Of a stretch of 49,616 bases of DNA, positions 20,752-31,603 are shown in pieces. The first letter of the stretch is position 1. Each line of letters begins with the position of its first letter. Under the pieces are notes generated by a model. That model was given only the letters and a program-made list of their open reading frames with translations. It did no database searches and had not been told where the DNA came from. The position numbers and the translations under genes are program-made. Source of the DNA: Caulochytrium protostelioides (Eukaryota; Chytridiomycota; Caulochytriomycetes; Caulochytriales; Caulochytriaceae); contig ML014249.1 of assembly GCA_003615045.1 (NCBI GenBank), positions 1-49,616 on the forward strand. The letters are read 5' to 3'.

Positions 20752-22380
20752 CGTGGTGACGACGGGCAGCACCGCAGCACACGATATCAGGTCTCTGCCG
20801 TCCTGTCTCGGGGGTCGCACAACAAAGCGGGGATCGGGAGCGCAGGGACCTTGTAAGGATGGATGTGAAGAGCTCGCGGGCAGCAACAAAGATGGATCTG
20901 GACGCCAGTAGCATCAGCTTAATGGACCAAGACGGGAGGCACAGCACAACGTCTTGTTTCCTCCGACGGGTGCGGGTACTCGTGGCCAGCGGGTTGGGAT
21001 CCACGCTGAGTCCTGAAGTTTGTTATCGTCGGCGTCATGCGTCCCGCGAGCCGTGCTGTGCCGTGCGGGGCTCGGCTGGTGCTCGAGCCGGCCGTTGCCA
21101 GTGGGGGACTATGGAACTGGGTTGCGAGCCGGGCTCACCCAAACTCCGCCCAACCTGCGCCACACGGGGTGGCTTGGATCCATGCCGCTCTCGCGTGTGA
21201 GGCGACATGCCATCGCGTATCACCCGACAAGCAGCCGTCATCCATCGGATGCCGTAAGCTCGGACGAGGCGCATCCATCAGCGTGAAAGTCGCGATCCGG
21301 AAGCCGAGGCGACATGATGCGGATGGTCATTATCAGTGATGCTCCCGATCGTCGGCCGATTGGGCGAGCGGGCCATCAAAGGCGATCGTTTCACGTTTTG
21401 GCTGGCTGCATGCGTATGATCCGACAAGAGGATGCCGGTTCGGGCTCTGAACCATGACGCATACTGGACGGTGTGGTAAACACGGTGATGTCCAATTTCG
21501 ACACATGGCAAGGCTATGTAAAAGGGTGCCATTTTCAGCGGCCCGATCGTGCCTGCCTGTTTTTGAATGCGCCAAGTCAGCCTTGAGGCCCTTGCCCGGA
21601 CGTGAGGCCATGGGAGTCAGACGACATCATCGAAAACGTTGGACCTACAATAAAGCCGTCTCACGAGTAGACCTGCTTTCGACGATCATCGGACGCGGTT
21701 TGAGTGGTCGTGTTTTCATCACAAGTCGATGGGGTGCTTCTTGATTTTTTTTTCTCATCATCGGCATGACCTATCACACACGCCATAAGTGACAAGTCAG
21801 TTTTCAGCCTCCTCAGCGGCTTCCCATGCAGCACAACCGTGGTAAGCTGGAAGAGTGGTGTTGCTGCCTCATCCAGAGCATCTGAGTGAAGCCTTCCCAT
21901 CTGAGCTTGAATCTCGTGGTCATTGACCCTGTATGCTTCCAAGCCCACTTCCGCGCGGCTTCGCGCGGTCTCGACCTGCTTCCTTAATGAAGGCGGATCG
22001 CCTGGTGCGGCAGAAGAGACGGATCTTGGACCATGGCCGATCGCCGCCGCGCCCATGACACGCGCTGTCCGGATCGTGATGAGAGGCGGCCACGTCGGTC
22101 GGTTTTCGGTATCAGTCGCCGGCGCCGTGGCCGACCCCCTGCCCGCGGCAAGCACGAGCATGAAGCCGCTGCGGTTGCCGGCGCCGCCGTCGGGGGGCGA
22201 AGCAGCGGCCGCCCGGTTGAGTCGAACCTGATGGAATCGAGGAACAGGTGGAAATGGCGCCGACCCTGCGGCACTCCCGCTCCGGGTCCGTCCCTGTGGC
22301 GCTGCGCGCCGTCGCTCCCGCGCTCCAGCCGCCACACGAGGCTGGCGACATGGGCCTCTTTCCCTCTTCTCTGCCGGGTG

Positions 22381-22451
22381 CTGGCTCGCTGGCTCGCTCT
22401 CTGGCTGGCTCGCTGGCTCGCTGGCTCGCTGGCTCGCTGGCTGGCTCGCTC
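22381..22451. repeat. GGCTCGCT minisatellite
   Basis: About 70 bp built from GGCTCGCT and the shortened GGCT unit, repeated eight to nine times with small interruptions. Located about 0.8 kb upstream of the Hsp90 start. Confidence 0.85.
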
Positions 22452-22965
22452 GGGGCGCGGCGAGCCCGACAGGCGGGGACGACGAGGCGCTTCGCCGCTT
22501 CGTCAGGCTCGATGGCGCCGTTCAGCAGCCGCCGGGGGTAGCAGCATGCGCCATCGCCGACGGCGCGGATGGCAGCACGGTCCCGGCCGCCGCCGCCGCC
22601 GCCGCCGCCGCCGGACCGCACCTTCGAACAGATTCCATCGTGGGTTCGATGCCGCCGCCGCGTGCGGCGCCGAACGCGCCCGGCCCAGTGCGAGGGCCGC
22701 CGAGGTTCCGCGAGGACCGCCGCGGCGGTCAGGGGTGCATGCGGAGCACACGGCCGCACACCGCACAGGCGCACGCGGCGCGTGCCGTCGTCGATGCCCG
22801 CAGAAACGGGGGTGCTGGCGCTCGTCGGCTCGCGGCTTCCGCAGCCGGCTTCCGCCGCCGGCTTCCGCGCACTGGCACACGGCGCGCTCAGGACGCCCAC
22901 GTTGGCACGTCGCAGGCCAGGGCCAGTGCGAGGGAGGCAATGACGAGGCGACGGCGAGCCAGAAC

Positions 22966-22973
22966 TATATAAA
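22966..22973 (+). promoter_or_regulatory. TATA-like box upstream of Hsp90
   Basis: TATATAAA stands out in GC-rich DNA, 300 bp before the Hsp90 ATG. The following 300 bases include CT-rich runs (about 23120-23240) typical of a highly expressed fungal leader. Position and isolation favour a core promoter element, by inference. Confidence 0.4.
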
Positions 22974-23272
22974 TCGCGGCGGCGCGGCGCTGGCGGATGA
23001 CGCGGCGATGGCCATTCTTGGCGACGGTGCCCGGAGGACAACGGATGCGCATGGGAACTCGGGAAACGAGAGTCGCTTTGGGAAGGTCATTGACACCGAA
23101 CAGCGTGGTCTCTTGCACTAGACACACATCCTTTCTCTCTCCTGGACACGCGTCACCGACGTTGCGTCTCTCACACTCATCACGCTCCCACTTGCATCTT
23201 CTTTTTCGCATTCATCCTCCTCCCCACCCCTGAGCTTTCCCCGGCTTTCACCCCCCATTCCTCGCTCCAGCC

Positions 23273-24304
23273 ATGGCCGCCGAGACTGAGACTTTTGCCT
23301 TCCAGGCCGAGATCTCCCAGTTGATGAGCCTGATCATCAACACGTTCTACTCGAACAAGGAGATCTTCCTCCGTGAACTGATCTCGAACGCTTCCGATGC
23401 GCTCGACAAGATCCGCTTCGAGTCCCTCACGGACAAGTCGAAGCTCGACTCGGAGAAGGAGCTCTTCATCCGCATCACCCCTAACAAGGAGGCCAAGACG
23501 ATCGACATCCGCGACTCGGGTATCGGTATGACCAAGGCCGACCTGGTCAACAACCTGGGTACCATCGCGAAGTCGGGTACCAAGGCCTTCATGGAGGCCC
23601 TCCAGTCCGGCGCGGACATCAGCATGATCGGCCAGTTCGGTGTCGGCTTCTACTCCGCCTACCTCGTGGCTGACAAGGTCGAGGTCATCACCAAGCACAA
23701 CGACGACGAGCAGTACATCTGGGAGTCGGCCGCCGGCGGCTCGTTCACCATCACCCGCGACACTGTCAACCCCTCCATCGGCCGCGGTACCGTCATCCGT
23801 CTGCACATGAAGGACGACCAGATCGAGTACGTCGAGGAGAAGAAGATCAAGGACATCGTCAAGAAGCATTCCGAGTTCATTGGCTACCCGATCCAGCTCG
23901 TCGTCACCAAGGAGGTCGAGAAGGAAGTCGATGACGAGGATGCCGCCGCCGAGGAGGCCAAGAAGGCCGAGCAGGAGGGCGAGGACGACAAGCCCAAGAT
24001 CGAGGAGGTCGACGAGGACGCCGAGGCCGCCAAGGCTAAGCCCAAGAAGACCATCAAGGAGATGACCACTGAGACCGAGGAGCTCAACAAGACGAAGCCC
24101 CTGTGGACCCGCAACCCGGACGACATCAAGCCCGAGGAGTACGGCGCCTTCTACAAGTCGCTCACCAACGACTGGGAGGACCACCTGACCGTGAAGCATT
24201 TCTCGGTTGAGGGCCAGCTCGAGTTCCGCGCCATCCTCTACATCCCCAAGCGCGCGCCGTTCGACATGTTCGAGCAGAAGAAGAAGCGCAACAACATCAA
24301 GCTG

Positions 24305-24337
<33 letters not shown>

Positions 24338-25414
24338 GAGGACCTGATCCCCGAGTGGCTCAACTTTGTCAAGGGTATCGTCGACTCGGAGGACCTGCCC
24401 CTCAACATCTCGCGTGAGATGCTCCAGCAGAACAAGATCCTCAAGGTCATCCGCAAGAACCTCGTCAAGAAGTGCATTGAGATGTTCCAGGAGGTCGCCG
24501 AGGACAAGGAGAACTTTGCCAAGTTCTACGAGAACTTTGCCAAGAACATCAAGCTCGGCATCCACGAGGACGCGGCCAACCGCGGCAAGCTCGCCGACCT
24601 CCTCCGCTACCACTCGACCAAGTCGGGTGAGGAGATGACCTCGCTCAAGGACTACGTCACCCGCATGCCCGAGAAGCAGAAGAACATCTACTACATCACC
24701 GGCGAGTCCCGCCAGACCGTCGCCAACTCGCCCTTCCTGGAGGTGCTCAAGAAGAAGGGCTTCGAGGTCCTCTTCATGGTCGACCCCATCGACGAGTACG
24801 CCGTGCAGCAGCTCAAGGACTACGACGGCAAGAACCTCATGTCCGTCACCAAGGAGGGCCTCGAGCTCGAGGAGGACGAGGAGGAGAAGAAGACGATCGA
24901 GGAGCAGAACGCCACCTACGCCGAGCTCATCAAGGCCGTCAAGGAGTCGCTCGGCGACAAGGTCGAGAAGGTCGTCCTCTCGCACCGCATCCTCCACTCG
25001 CCCTGCGTGCTTGTCACCGGCGCCTACGGCTGGTCCGCCAACATGGAGCGCATCATGAAGGCTCAGGCCCTCCGCGACTCGACCATGTCCAACTACATGG
25101 CCTCCAAGAAGACGCTCGAGCTCAACCCGAACCACCCCATCGTCGAGGCCCTCAAGACCAAGGTTGATGCCGACAAGAACGACGCGACCGTCAAGGACCT
25201 TACCTTCCTCCTCTTCGAGACCGCCCTGCTCGCCTCGGGCTTCTCCCTCGAGGACCCGACCGCGTTCGCCGCCCGCATCCACCGCATGGTCAAGCTCGGT
25301 CTCTCGATCGACGAGGACGACACCGCCGATGTCGATGCCGATGTGGCCGCGCCCAACGCCGCCCAGCCGGAGGACGCCACCGCCGCCGCTTCCTCCATGG
25401 AGACCGTCGACTAA
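23273..25414 (+). CDS. HSP90: Cytosolic Hsp90 chaperone
   Basis: 713 residues in one exon, the usual length (yeast Hsp82 is 709). It is the ATP-dependent chaperone for kinases, receptors and other clients. The N-terminal GHKL ATPase is intact: Glu35, Asn39 and Asp81 (DSGIGMT) with Asn94, and the [15 protein letters not shown] lid/P-loop region. A charged Lys/Glu linker spans about 218-265. The middle domain starts at LWTRNPDDI and has NISREMLQQ with the catalytic-loop Arg. The C-terminal dimerisation domain includes [16 protein letters not shown]. The tail ends METVD, not the canonical MEEVD that binds TPR co-chaperones. Codon use is strongly biased to C/G at third positions, which fits high expression and creates a long chance frame on the opposite strand. 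Confidence 0.98.
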
Positions 25415-26441
25415 ATAACCCTCTCCGCGGTTGTTGCTCTCTCTCCCTCTCTGACGCACGTATGGCGTTCGGATGATTGAGCTGCCTGGTGCATCCTCTC
25501 CTCTTGATTCGTATACGTGTTTTTGTTTTTTTTTTTAAATTTGATTTTTTTCTATTACGTTCTTTTTCACCATGGCGATGGCCAATAGGGTCCATGAGCA
25601 TAGGACGGGGTATCACCAACACCACGGTGTGGGTACGTGGTCTCATGGACCGTTCCGGATGGGATCACTTTCAAGGGCTTTGTCGGTCGCCGTGCTGGGT
25701 ACGTGAATATGCTTGTCTCAACGGCCTCTCATACGCGGATCAGGAAGTCAGCATCAGAAGGCAGAATGGCATGCCGACCGCGATGCACCGGCCACACGGC
25801 AGCCCGATGTGGCGTCGATCGCGATATTGACGACGCGTGGCGTTCCTCTCGCGCACGCGCCCCGGTCGCGAGGAAACCCGGGCCCGCTCCATCGGCGGAT
25901 GGCCGCCGCCTTCGCCGCCGCCGCCGCCGGGGTGGGGCACCTCGCACCGGTGCCGCCTGCGTGGCGGAAGGCGGAAAGGCCATCGACCGGCGCGGCCGTG
26001 ACGACGGCGGCTCGCCGATAAGAAGCGTTGGCATCGGCATCCGGAAGAAGTTCACGGGGTGGGGACGCAGGCCGTCGCGGCGTCGGAGTTCTGCGCGCGA
26101 TTCCCGAGGCCGGCGTTCGGACGGCGGTGCGGCGCCTCGCGGAACCCCCCGACGCGCTGCTGCCGATCTCGTCGCGCACGTGGCCATCTCCACGACGCTT
26201 GCCGCCTCTGCGCCCTTGCGCTGCCGATCCTCGATTGGATGGCCTGACGAAGCCGTCGACTGCCCGGGGCCGACGCCCTGCCCCGCCCTGCCCTGCCCCG
26301 CACGCCCTCCTCGACCACCGTTGCGCCTTGGCGCCGATTCCGCCGACGCCGGCGTGGATGGCCCACCGCCGGCTGCGTGTGCCCTGACGACGGGGCTGCA
26401 GACCGCGCAGGCCTTGCGTGTCGGTGCCTTCTGCGCCCAGG

Positions 26442-26488
<47 letters not shown>

Positions 26489-26532
26489 GGCCGTGACGGC
26501 CGCCGCGACGGGCCTCCTGCCGCAGCGGCCTG
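25415..26532. other. Spacer between Hsp90 and SNARE gene
   Basis: Begins with a T-rich 3' region (25518-25562), then very GC-rich DNA. Frames of about 300 codons on both strands are Arg/Pro/Ala-rich and overlap each other, so they are not called. It includes the CTG repeat listed separately. Confidence 0.45.
26443..26487. repeat. (CTG)15 trinucleotide repeat
   Basis: Fifteen uninterrupted CTG units, 46 bp upstream of the SNARE start codon, so probably in its promoter or leader. A similar (CTG)10 lies before the SAC3-family gene. Confidence 0.95.
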
Positions 26533-27402
26533 ATGGACGGCGCCATGGCCGACGCGTCCACCGAGGCCTGGACCGCCGCTCAACAGTAACGTTCTCGCGC
26601 GTAAAAGATGCTTTCTCTCTCTCACTCAGCATCATCGATCCCGATGTCCTCATATGCACGGCATGGACGATTAGCGTGATCCTCGTTGCACCGAGTATAA
26701 TTAACTCACGCGGTTCTGGATGTGTTGACGGGATGACTGGGGCGCATCTCCAGGGAGCGGCGGATCGCGACGCTGCAGGACGCGTTGACCGCGGCCGAAG
26801 GCCAGGTTAACGACGCGAACGGCAGCCGCATCGCCCTCGCCTCGCTGGCCGCCTCGCTCCGCCGCGACTACGTGGCCGCCGATCACGTCTTGCGCGAAGC
26901 GCAGACGACCTCCACCTGGTAAGTCGCCGTCTTGTGATGGCTCCGGATGGCTCGCCGTGGCCACCGATCGGACGCCGATACCGCACTCACCGCTCGCTCG
27001 TCCTCTCTGATTGTCTCGCTGCGACGCGCTCATGCCATGCGCCGCGACATCACGCGCGTGTACACGGCGCCCACCGACAGCACGCCGTCGTTGCCGCAAT
27101 GGCAGGACCAGCTCGCCGCGATCCAGCAGCGGCTGGCCCGGCTCGACACCGCGGTCCAGCTGGACCGCCGACCCTCGCCGCCGCTCCGAAGACCCTCGCC
27201 GCCGCTCCGCCACCCGACGCTCGGCGTTGATCCACGGCGGCTCGTCGCCGAGCCGGCGCTCGTCGCGCCTACGCCCACCACCGGCGACTCGCCGCTGCTC
27301 GCGCGGCCGACGAGTCATCAGGCGGCACGCGCCGCCGTGCTCCGCCACACGCCGCCACCGGCGCGGCCGGGCTCGCCCGCCGCCACGGCCTCCGCGGCGG
27401 CG

Positions 27403-27440
<38 letters not shown>

Positions 27441-27971
27441 CGAGGGCGCGGGGTCGACCACGCAGACGCAGATGCTGCTCCAGCGTAAGTCCATCCTCTG
27501 TTCACTCCTGCGGGGTATCGCGGCGCGATCGCGCCGCGTGCTTGGTTTCAAGGGCGTGCTAAAGAAGCCGTGGACTAACTATCGTTTTATCGGTGTGACG
27601 ACGGTGTCATGCATGCTTGTCGACTGGATTCCTTGCTGGTTGGTCTGGTGTCTGCATGCATTCCTGCTGGTTGGCTGGCTGGCCGACCCTCTCCTTTCTG
27701 GTGGGTAGACCAAGATGTGGCGCTGGACACGCTGTCGGCGAGTCTGACGCGGCAGAAGCAGCTGGGCGCCGCGATCGAAACCGAGCTGGGCCGGCATGCG
27801 GCGCTGCTCGATGCGACGGACGCCGATATGGAAGCGGCGGACACGGGCATGCGGGAGGCGCGGCACCGCTTGGACCGCGTGATGGCGCATGGCACGAGCG
27901 CCGGCGTCGGCGCCCTGGCCCTGGTCATTCTGATCCTGCTCTGGCTCGTGGTCGTGACCAAAGTCTTGTAG
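26533..27971 (+). CDS. Qc-SNARE, Syn8/syntaxin-8-like (4 exons)
   Basis: Exons 26533-26585, 26754-26918, 27081-27484 and 27709-27971 join in phase to give 294 residues; introns are 168, 162 and 224 bp. Donors are GTAACG, GTAAGT and GTAAGT; acceptors are CAG, CAG and TAG. The N-terminal helical part (ERRIATLQDALTAAEGQVND) is followed by a Pro-rich linker and a run of about 13 Asp. The SNARE motif begins QDVALDTLSASLTRQKQLG, which aligns without gaps to syntaxin-8 (QDAGLDALSSIISRQKQMG), and runs to a C-terminal membrane anchor (VGALALVILILLWLVVVTKV). Syn8-type SNAREs act in endosome/vacuole fusion. The zero-layer position holds His237 (CAT at 27795) in place of Gln. Start could instead be Met5 at 26545. 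Confidence 0.85.
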
Positions 27972-28210
27972 CGATTGACCGCCCCGTTTGAATGCGCATC
28001 GCGCATCAAACCACCTCGCACCGAGGCAGCGGACCTCGCACTGACGAAGCGACGAATGCCGCCCCATCGGCTGGCGCCGCCGTCGTATCGTCCACCATCC
28101 CCTCTTGTCGACCATGTCGGGCATACCATCCTTTAAGCTAGCCATGGAGCAGCGCTGATTGTCGAGCCACGCTGATCGCATCGCACCGTATCTTATCAAT
28201 ATCACCAGAT

Positions 28211-28618
28211 TCAGGGTGCGTGGGCGACCTGGTTATGGCGGAAGTACTTGAGCCCGAGCCAATTGAGGAACCCGAGGTACACGAGCGACAGGGACGCGGC
28301 AGGCCCGAGGAGGGCCCAGTACAGGGGGTCGGCGAGGACGGCGTCGAGGGCGGGGACGCGGGTGACGGGGCGCTGCGTGGGCGGCACGCAGGCGAGCACC
28401 AGCAGCGCGCTGATCGCGAGAAACTGCGCGGCCGTCGCGGCCAGCAGCAGCCAGCCCCACGTCCGCATCGACCCCCCGCTGGCGACGGGACGGCGGGCGC
28501 CGCAACGCGTCGCGGCGGGCGAGCGCCGATCCTGCGGCGAGGCGTCGTCGTCGGCGACGGTGGCGGGTGCGGGCGGCGCCCAGGACGCCCAGGACGGGAC
28601 GGCGGCCGTCGTTGGCAT
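28211..28618 (-). CDS. PIG-Y/Eri1-like subunit of GPI-GlcNAc transferase
   Basis: 135 residues from the ATG at 28618; the open frame further upstream has no ATG. The first 50 residues are Ala/Pro-rich and poorly ordered. Then come two membrane segments: TWGWLLLAATAAQFLAISAL and, after a lumenal loop of about 30 residues, YWALLGPAASLSLVYLGFLN. The end reads LNWLGLKYFRHN, matching the diagnostic PIG-Y ending WTWMGIKLFRHN, with a short tail after it. PIG-Y/Eri1 is a small ER membrane subunit of the complex that adds GlcNAc to phosphatidylinositol in the first step of GPI anchor synthesis. Small size, topology and ending agree; the start is the least certain part. Confidence 0.8.
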   Translation of the reverse strand: MPTTAAVPSWASWAPPAPATVADDDASPQDRRSPAATRCGARRPVASGGSMRTWGWLLLAATAAQFLAISALLVLACVPPTQRPVTRVPALDAVLADPLYWALLGPAASLSLVYLGFLNWLGLKYFRHNQVAHAP

Positions 28619-28885
28619 GGCGCGCGTCGGCACGTGCCGAACAGAAAGCGCGTGTGGTGGCGGCGGAACGAGCGCAGAGGGCGCCAATGGCCGCTCGATC
28701 GCCGATCGACCGCTCGCCGATCGACCGCTCGACCGCTCGATCAACCGACCGACCGAGGACCCAGGGCCGCTGGCCGATGCGGTCGGACCGGGACGGATGC
28801 TCGGGCGACGCGCTCGGGCGACCGTTGAGCTTCACCGTCGTTCCCTGCGTTCCATGCCAGCTCGGTGTGGCGCCATGGACATGGC

Positions 28886-28974
28886 CGCGGTCGCGGTCGC
28901 GGTCGCGGTCGCGGTCGCGGACGCGGTCGCCGTCGCCGTCGCGGTCGCCGTCGCCGTCGCGGTCGCCGTCGCCG
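28886..28974. repeat. Hexamer minisatellite GCGGTC/GCCGTC
   Basis: About 15 hexamer units alternating GCGGTC and GCCGTC, with one GCGGAC. In translation it gives Ala-Val repeats, which accounts for spurious frames here. Confidence 0.9.
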
Positions 28975-29218
28975 CCCCGTGCGTCATGCCCGCGCCCGCG
29001 CCCACGCCCGACCGACCCCGCCACCGGCACGAGCGCGCCACAGCGGGAAGCGATGCCCGATGGACGCCGGGAAGCACGACCACGGATCGAGGCGCGACGA
29101 GGCCGTTCGGCCACGGGCATCGCATCGCATCGCCGCCTGAGCCGCCGCCGTCGTCGCCGCCTCCACGCCGAGCGCCACCACGACCGTCGTCGCCGCGTTC
29201 CGGCGGAGCCCGGGCGGC

Positions 29219-29325
29219 CATCCAGCATCCAGCATCCAGCATTCGGCATTCGGCATTCGGCATCCAGCATCCGGCATCCAGCATCCACCATCCGGCATTC
29301 GGCATTTCGGCATTACGGCATTTCG
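29219..29325. repeat. Heptamer minisatellite CAGCATC/CGGCATT
   Basis: About 15 copies of a 7-bp unit that switches between CAGCATC, CGGCATT and CGGCATC; the last copies are degenerate. A 7-bp unit is not codon-compatible, so this is noncoding. Confidence 0.9.
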
Positions 29326-29867
29326 TCTTCGCCACGGCCTCCCCAGCATGGCCCGGCACTGCCAGACCCAGCAGCACCACAGCCGACCATCCGTCGCCTC
29401 GCCGCGCCGGGAGGGACGGGTTGGCCTCGCGGCCATCCGCCTGCGGCGTTGCTCCTGATCACGCGAAGGGGTCCGGGCCTGCGGCGGCGACCGTTGGCGG
29501 CGGCCACTGGCGCAGGCGAGGGATCGGAGGCCATGTCGTCCCGGATCCAGACGAGAGGCCGTAGAGGAATGGCGCATCCCACCAGGCGTTCGCCTGAAGC
29601 TGAGCGAGGAGATGGCCCAGTCAACGGGTCCCGTTGGCCTCCGTGACCGCATGCTGTTGCTTGCCCGCGGGCGACCGATCCTGCCGACCATCCATACCGC
29701 TGGCTAAGGCGACTATCGCCGCCATTCCACCCCTGCTGTGCCGCTGGCGGCTGCCTTGTCGCGTGCCACGGCTGCTGACCGCCGCTGCTCCCCTGCGCTC
29801 GGCCGCATCGTCGGCTCCCTCGATACCGGCCCCTGCGCGACCCGTGCTTGCCGCCGCCTCCCTCGCC

Positions 29868-29991
29868 ATGGCCGCCGCTGCCGCCGCCGCCGCCGTCGCC
29901 ACGTCGACGCCGACGCCGGCGCTCGCCGTCCCGACACCCCCGACGCCGTCCACGTCGGGCTCGTCATCGTCCATGACGGCGATCGATCCCA

Positions 29992-30025
<34 letters not shown>

Positions 30026-30926
30026 TGGCATCGCGACGCCGCTCGTGCCGCCGACGCCGCTGCCCGCAGGCACGAGCTATGCCGACCGCGACCTGCCGTT
30101 CGAGTGCGGCCTGATGAGCCATCGCGGCGGGTCGCTCGAGTACATCGAGAACTCGCTGCCCGGCTTCCGGTACTCGGCGCGCGTGTTGCGCGTGAGCCTG
30201 CTCGAGACGGACGTGCACCTCACGCGCGATGGGCAGATCGTGCTGTTCCACGACGACGACATGGGCCGCATGTGCGGGCCCGCCTATGCCGGTCGCGCGA
30301 TCCACGACTTTGACTACGCCGACCTGCCGCCGCTGGTGGTCCCCGCGTTCCTGAAGGACCACCCGCACGTGGTCAACGACAAGGACGCCACCCGCATCCC
30401 GCTGCTGGAAGAGGTCTTCCGCGAGCTGCCGCGCTACCCGATCCAGATCGACATCAAGGGCGGGCCGCGCGAGCTCGCCGACAAGACCGCCGCGCTCATC
30501 CGGCAGTATGGCCACGAGGGGTCCGTCGTATGGGGCAGCTTCCGCCAGCCGCAGAGTGACTACTGCGCGGCGCATCCGGACATCCCGCGGTTCACGAGCT
30601 TCCGCAAGCTGTCGTGGGCGCTGCTCGCGCACTGGTTCGGCCTCCTGGGTTGGGTCCAGCTGCCGGAGCAGATGGCGGTCGTGCCGTACCTGGGCCCGCT
30701 CAAGTCGGCGTCCTTCTGGCAGGCCCTCGGGGACCGCGGCGTTGCCGTCATCCCGTTCGGGCCTGCGCCCAACGGCATCAACGACCCGACCTTCTACGAG
30801 GAGATCCGGCGCCGCGGCGCCGCGGGCATCTGCACCGACCGCCCGACGCTGCTGGCCACATGGCTCCAGACCCACCGTTTGCGCGTGCCCACACGCCGCG
30901 CGGCCGTCCGCGACAAGCAGGACTAA
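29868..30926 (+). CDS. Glycerophosphodiester phosphodiesterase, GDPD1/3-like
   Basis: 352 residues from the ATG at 29868. GDPD enzymes cleave glycerophosphodiesters or lysophospholipids to glycerol-3-phosphate or lysophosphatidate and an alcohol. Catalytic and metal ligands are present: His85-Arg86 (SHRGGSLEYIENS), Glu113 and Asp115 (LLETDVHLTRDGQ), His128 (FHDDD) and Lys in QIDIKGG. RIPLLEEVFRELPRYPIQID and VVWGSFRQPQS follow the animal GDPD1/GDPD3 (lysophospholipase D) pattern, as does the closing RGAAGICTDRPTLLATWL. A hydrophobic stretch SWALLAHWFGLLGWVQLP sits in the middle, where GDPD1 also has a membrane-associated part. The first 80 residues are Ala/Pro/Ser with ten Gly and look disordered; an upstream first exon supplying a membrane anchor cannot be excluded. 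Confidence 0.85.
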
Positions 30927-31570
30927 ATGAATAGGATGCGACGCGATGGATATGGCGAGCGCCGGCTCGCCGCTGCGAAGCCTGGTCGACGCCGCGACGC
31001 GGCAGAGGTCCGCCGAGCGCCTCTCGGATGACGGATAGTTCGGGTAGCCGGATGGGAGCGCGATGCGCGGGCAGAAAGACGCTTCTGGAAGGATCGGCGT
31101 CGCTTCGCGGCATGGATGACGCGGCCGCCCGGCGCCGGGGGAAGCGGGGGCCCCGAACGCTGGCGGGAGCGGCGGGTCGGGGTCGGGCTTTGGCTGCTGC
31201 CGTCGCCATCCGTCCCTCGGAGGGTCGAAGCGATGCCTGCCAAGCCCTGGCCCGCGCCGCCTTTCGGAGAGCGCGTCGCCGGGCGGACCAGCGGCGGTCG
31301 GCGGTCGGCGGTCGGCGGCGGAGACCGCCACCATCGAGCGATGCCACCGCCTTATGCCGACGCGTCCGTCCCGGGCGACCTTCAAGTGTGCGGCCTGAAC
31401 GCGGCGGCCGCGGGCGGCCCGATCCAGAGGGCCCTCGTGGCCGATGCGCCGCGCCTGCTCGCGACGGCGCGGATGCGAGCGATTCCGTCGACGGCCTCCT
31501 GTTCCGCGCTCGCCCGATAGCGCCGCCGCCGCTCCTGGCGCTCCCGCCGCGTTCGCTGCGATCTGCTGCG

Positions 31571-31603
<33 letters not shown>

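Larger units (their letters stand above)
20752..23272. other. Long divergent spacer between Kri1 and Hsp90
   Basis: About 2.5 kb shared by two divergently transcribed genes. Frames up to 360 codons exist (for example 22033-23121) but are Arg/Pro-rich and mutually overlapping, as expected for chance frames in GC-rich DNA. It holds the GGCTCGCT minisatellite, a three-fold 13-bp repeat GCTTCCGCAGCCG at about 22846-22884, and a TATA-like box. I found no clear array of heat-shock elements. Confidence 0.5.
28619..29867. other. Divergent spacer with two minisatellites
   Basis: Lies between the start codons of the PIG-Y-like gene and the GDPD gene. Its long frames on both strands are products of hexamer and heptamer repeats and are not called. 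The frame of the GDPD gene is open back to 29634 but has no ATG there. Confidence 0.5.

Noticed and set aside
22950-23272. Heat-shock elements in the Hsp90 promoter
   Set aside because: I looked for alternating NGAAN/NTTCN units at 5-bp spacing and found no run of three; the repeated CTTCCGC upstream has a 13-bp period, which does not fit.
23180-25459. 759-codon open frame on the strand opposite Hsp90
   Set aside because: It covers Hsp90 end to end and is rich in Leu, Val, Gly and Asp, the mirror of G/C-ending codons in a highly expressed gene. The starting codon is not a good ATG and no domain is visible.
25729-26659. Minus-strand frames of about 300 codons with a 15-Gln run (or poly-Ala in another frame)
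   Set aside because: The homopolymers come from the CTG repeat, the rest is Arg/Pro/Ala of random type, several frames overlap, and the region contains the SNARE first exon on the other strand.
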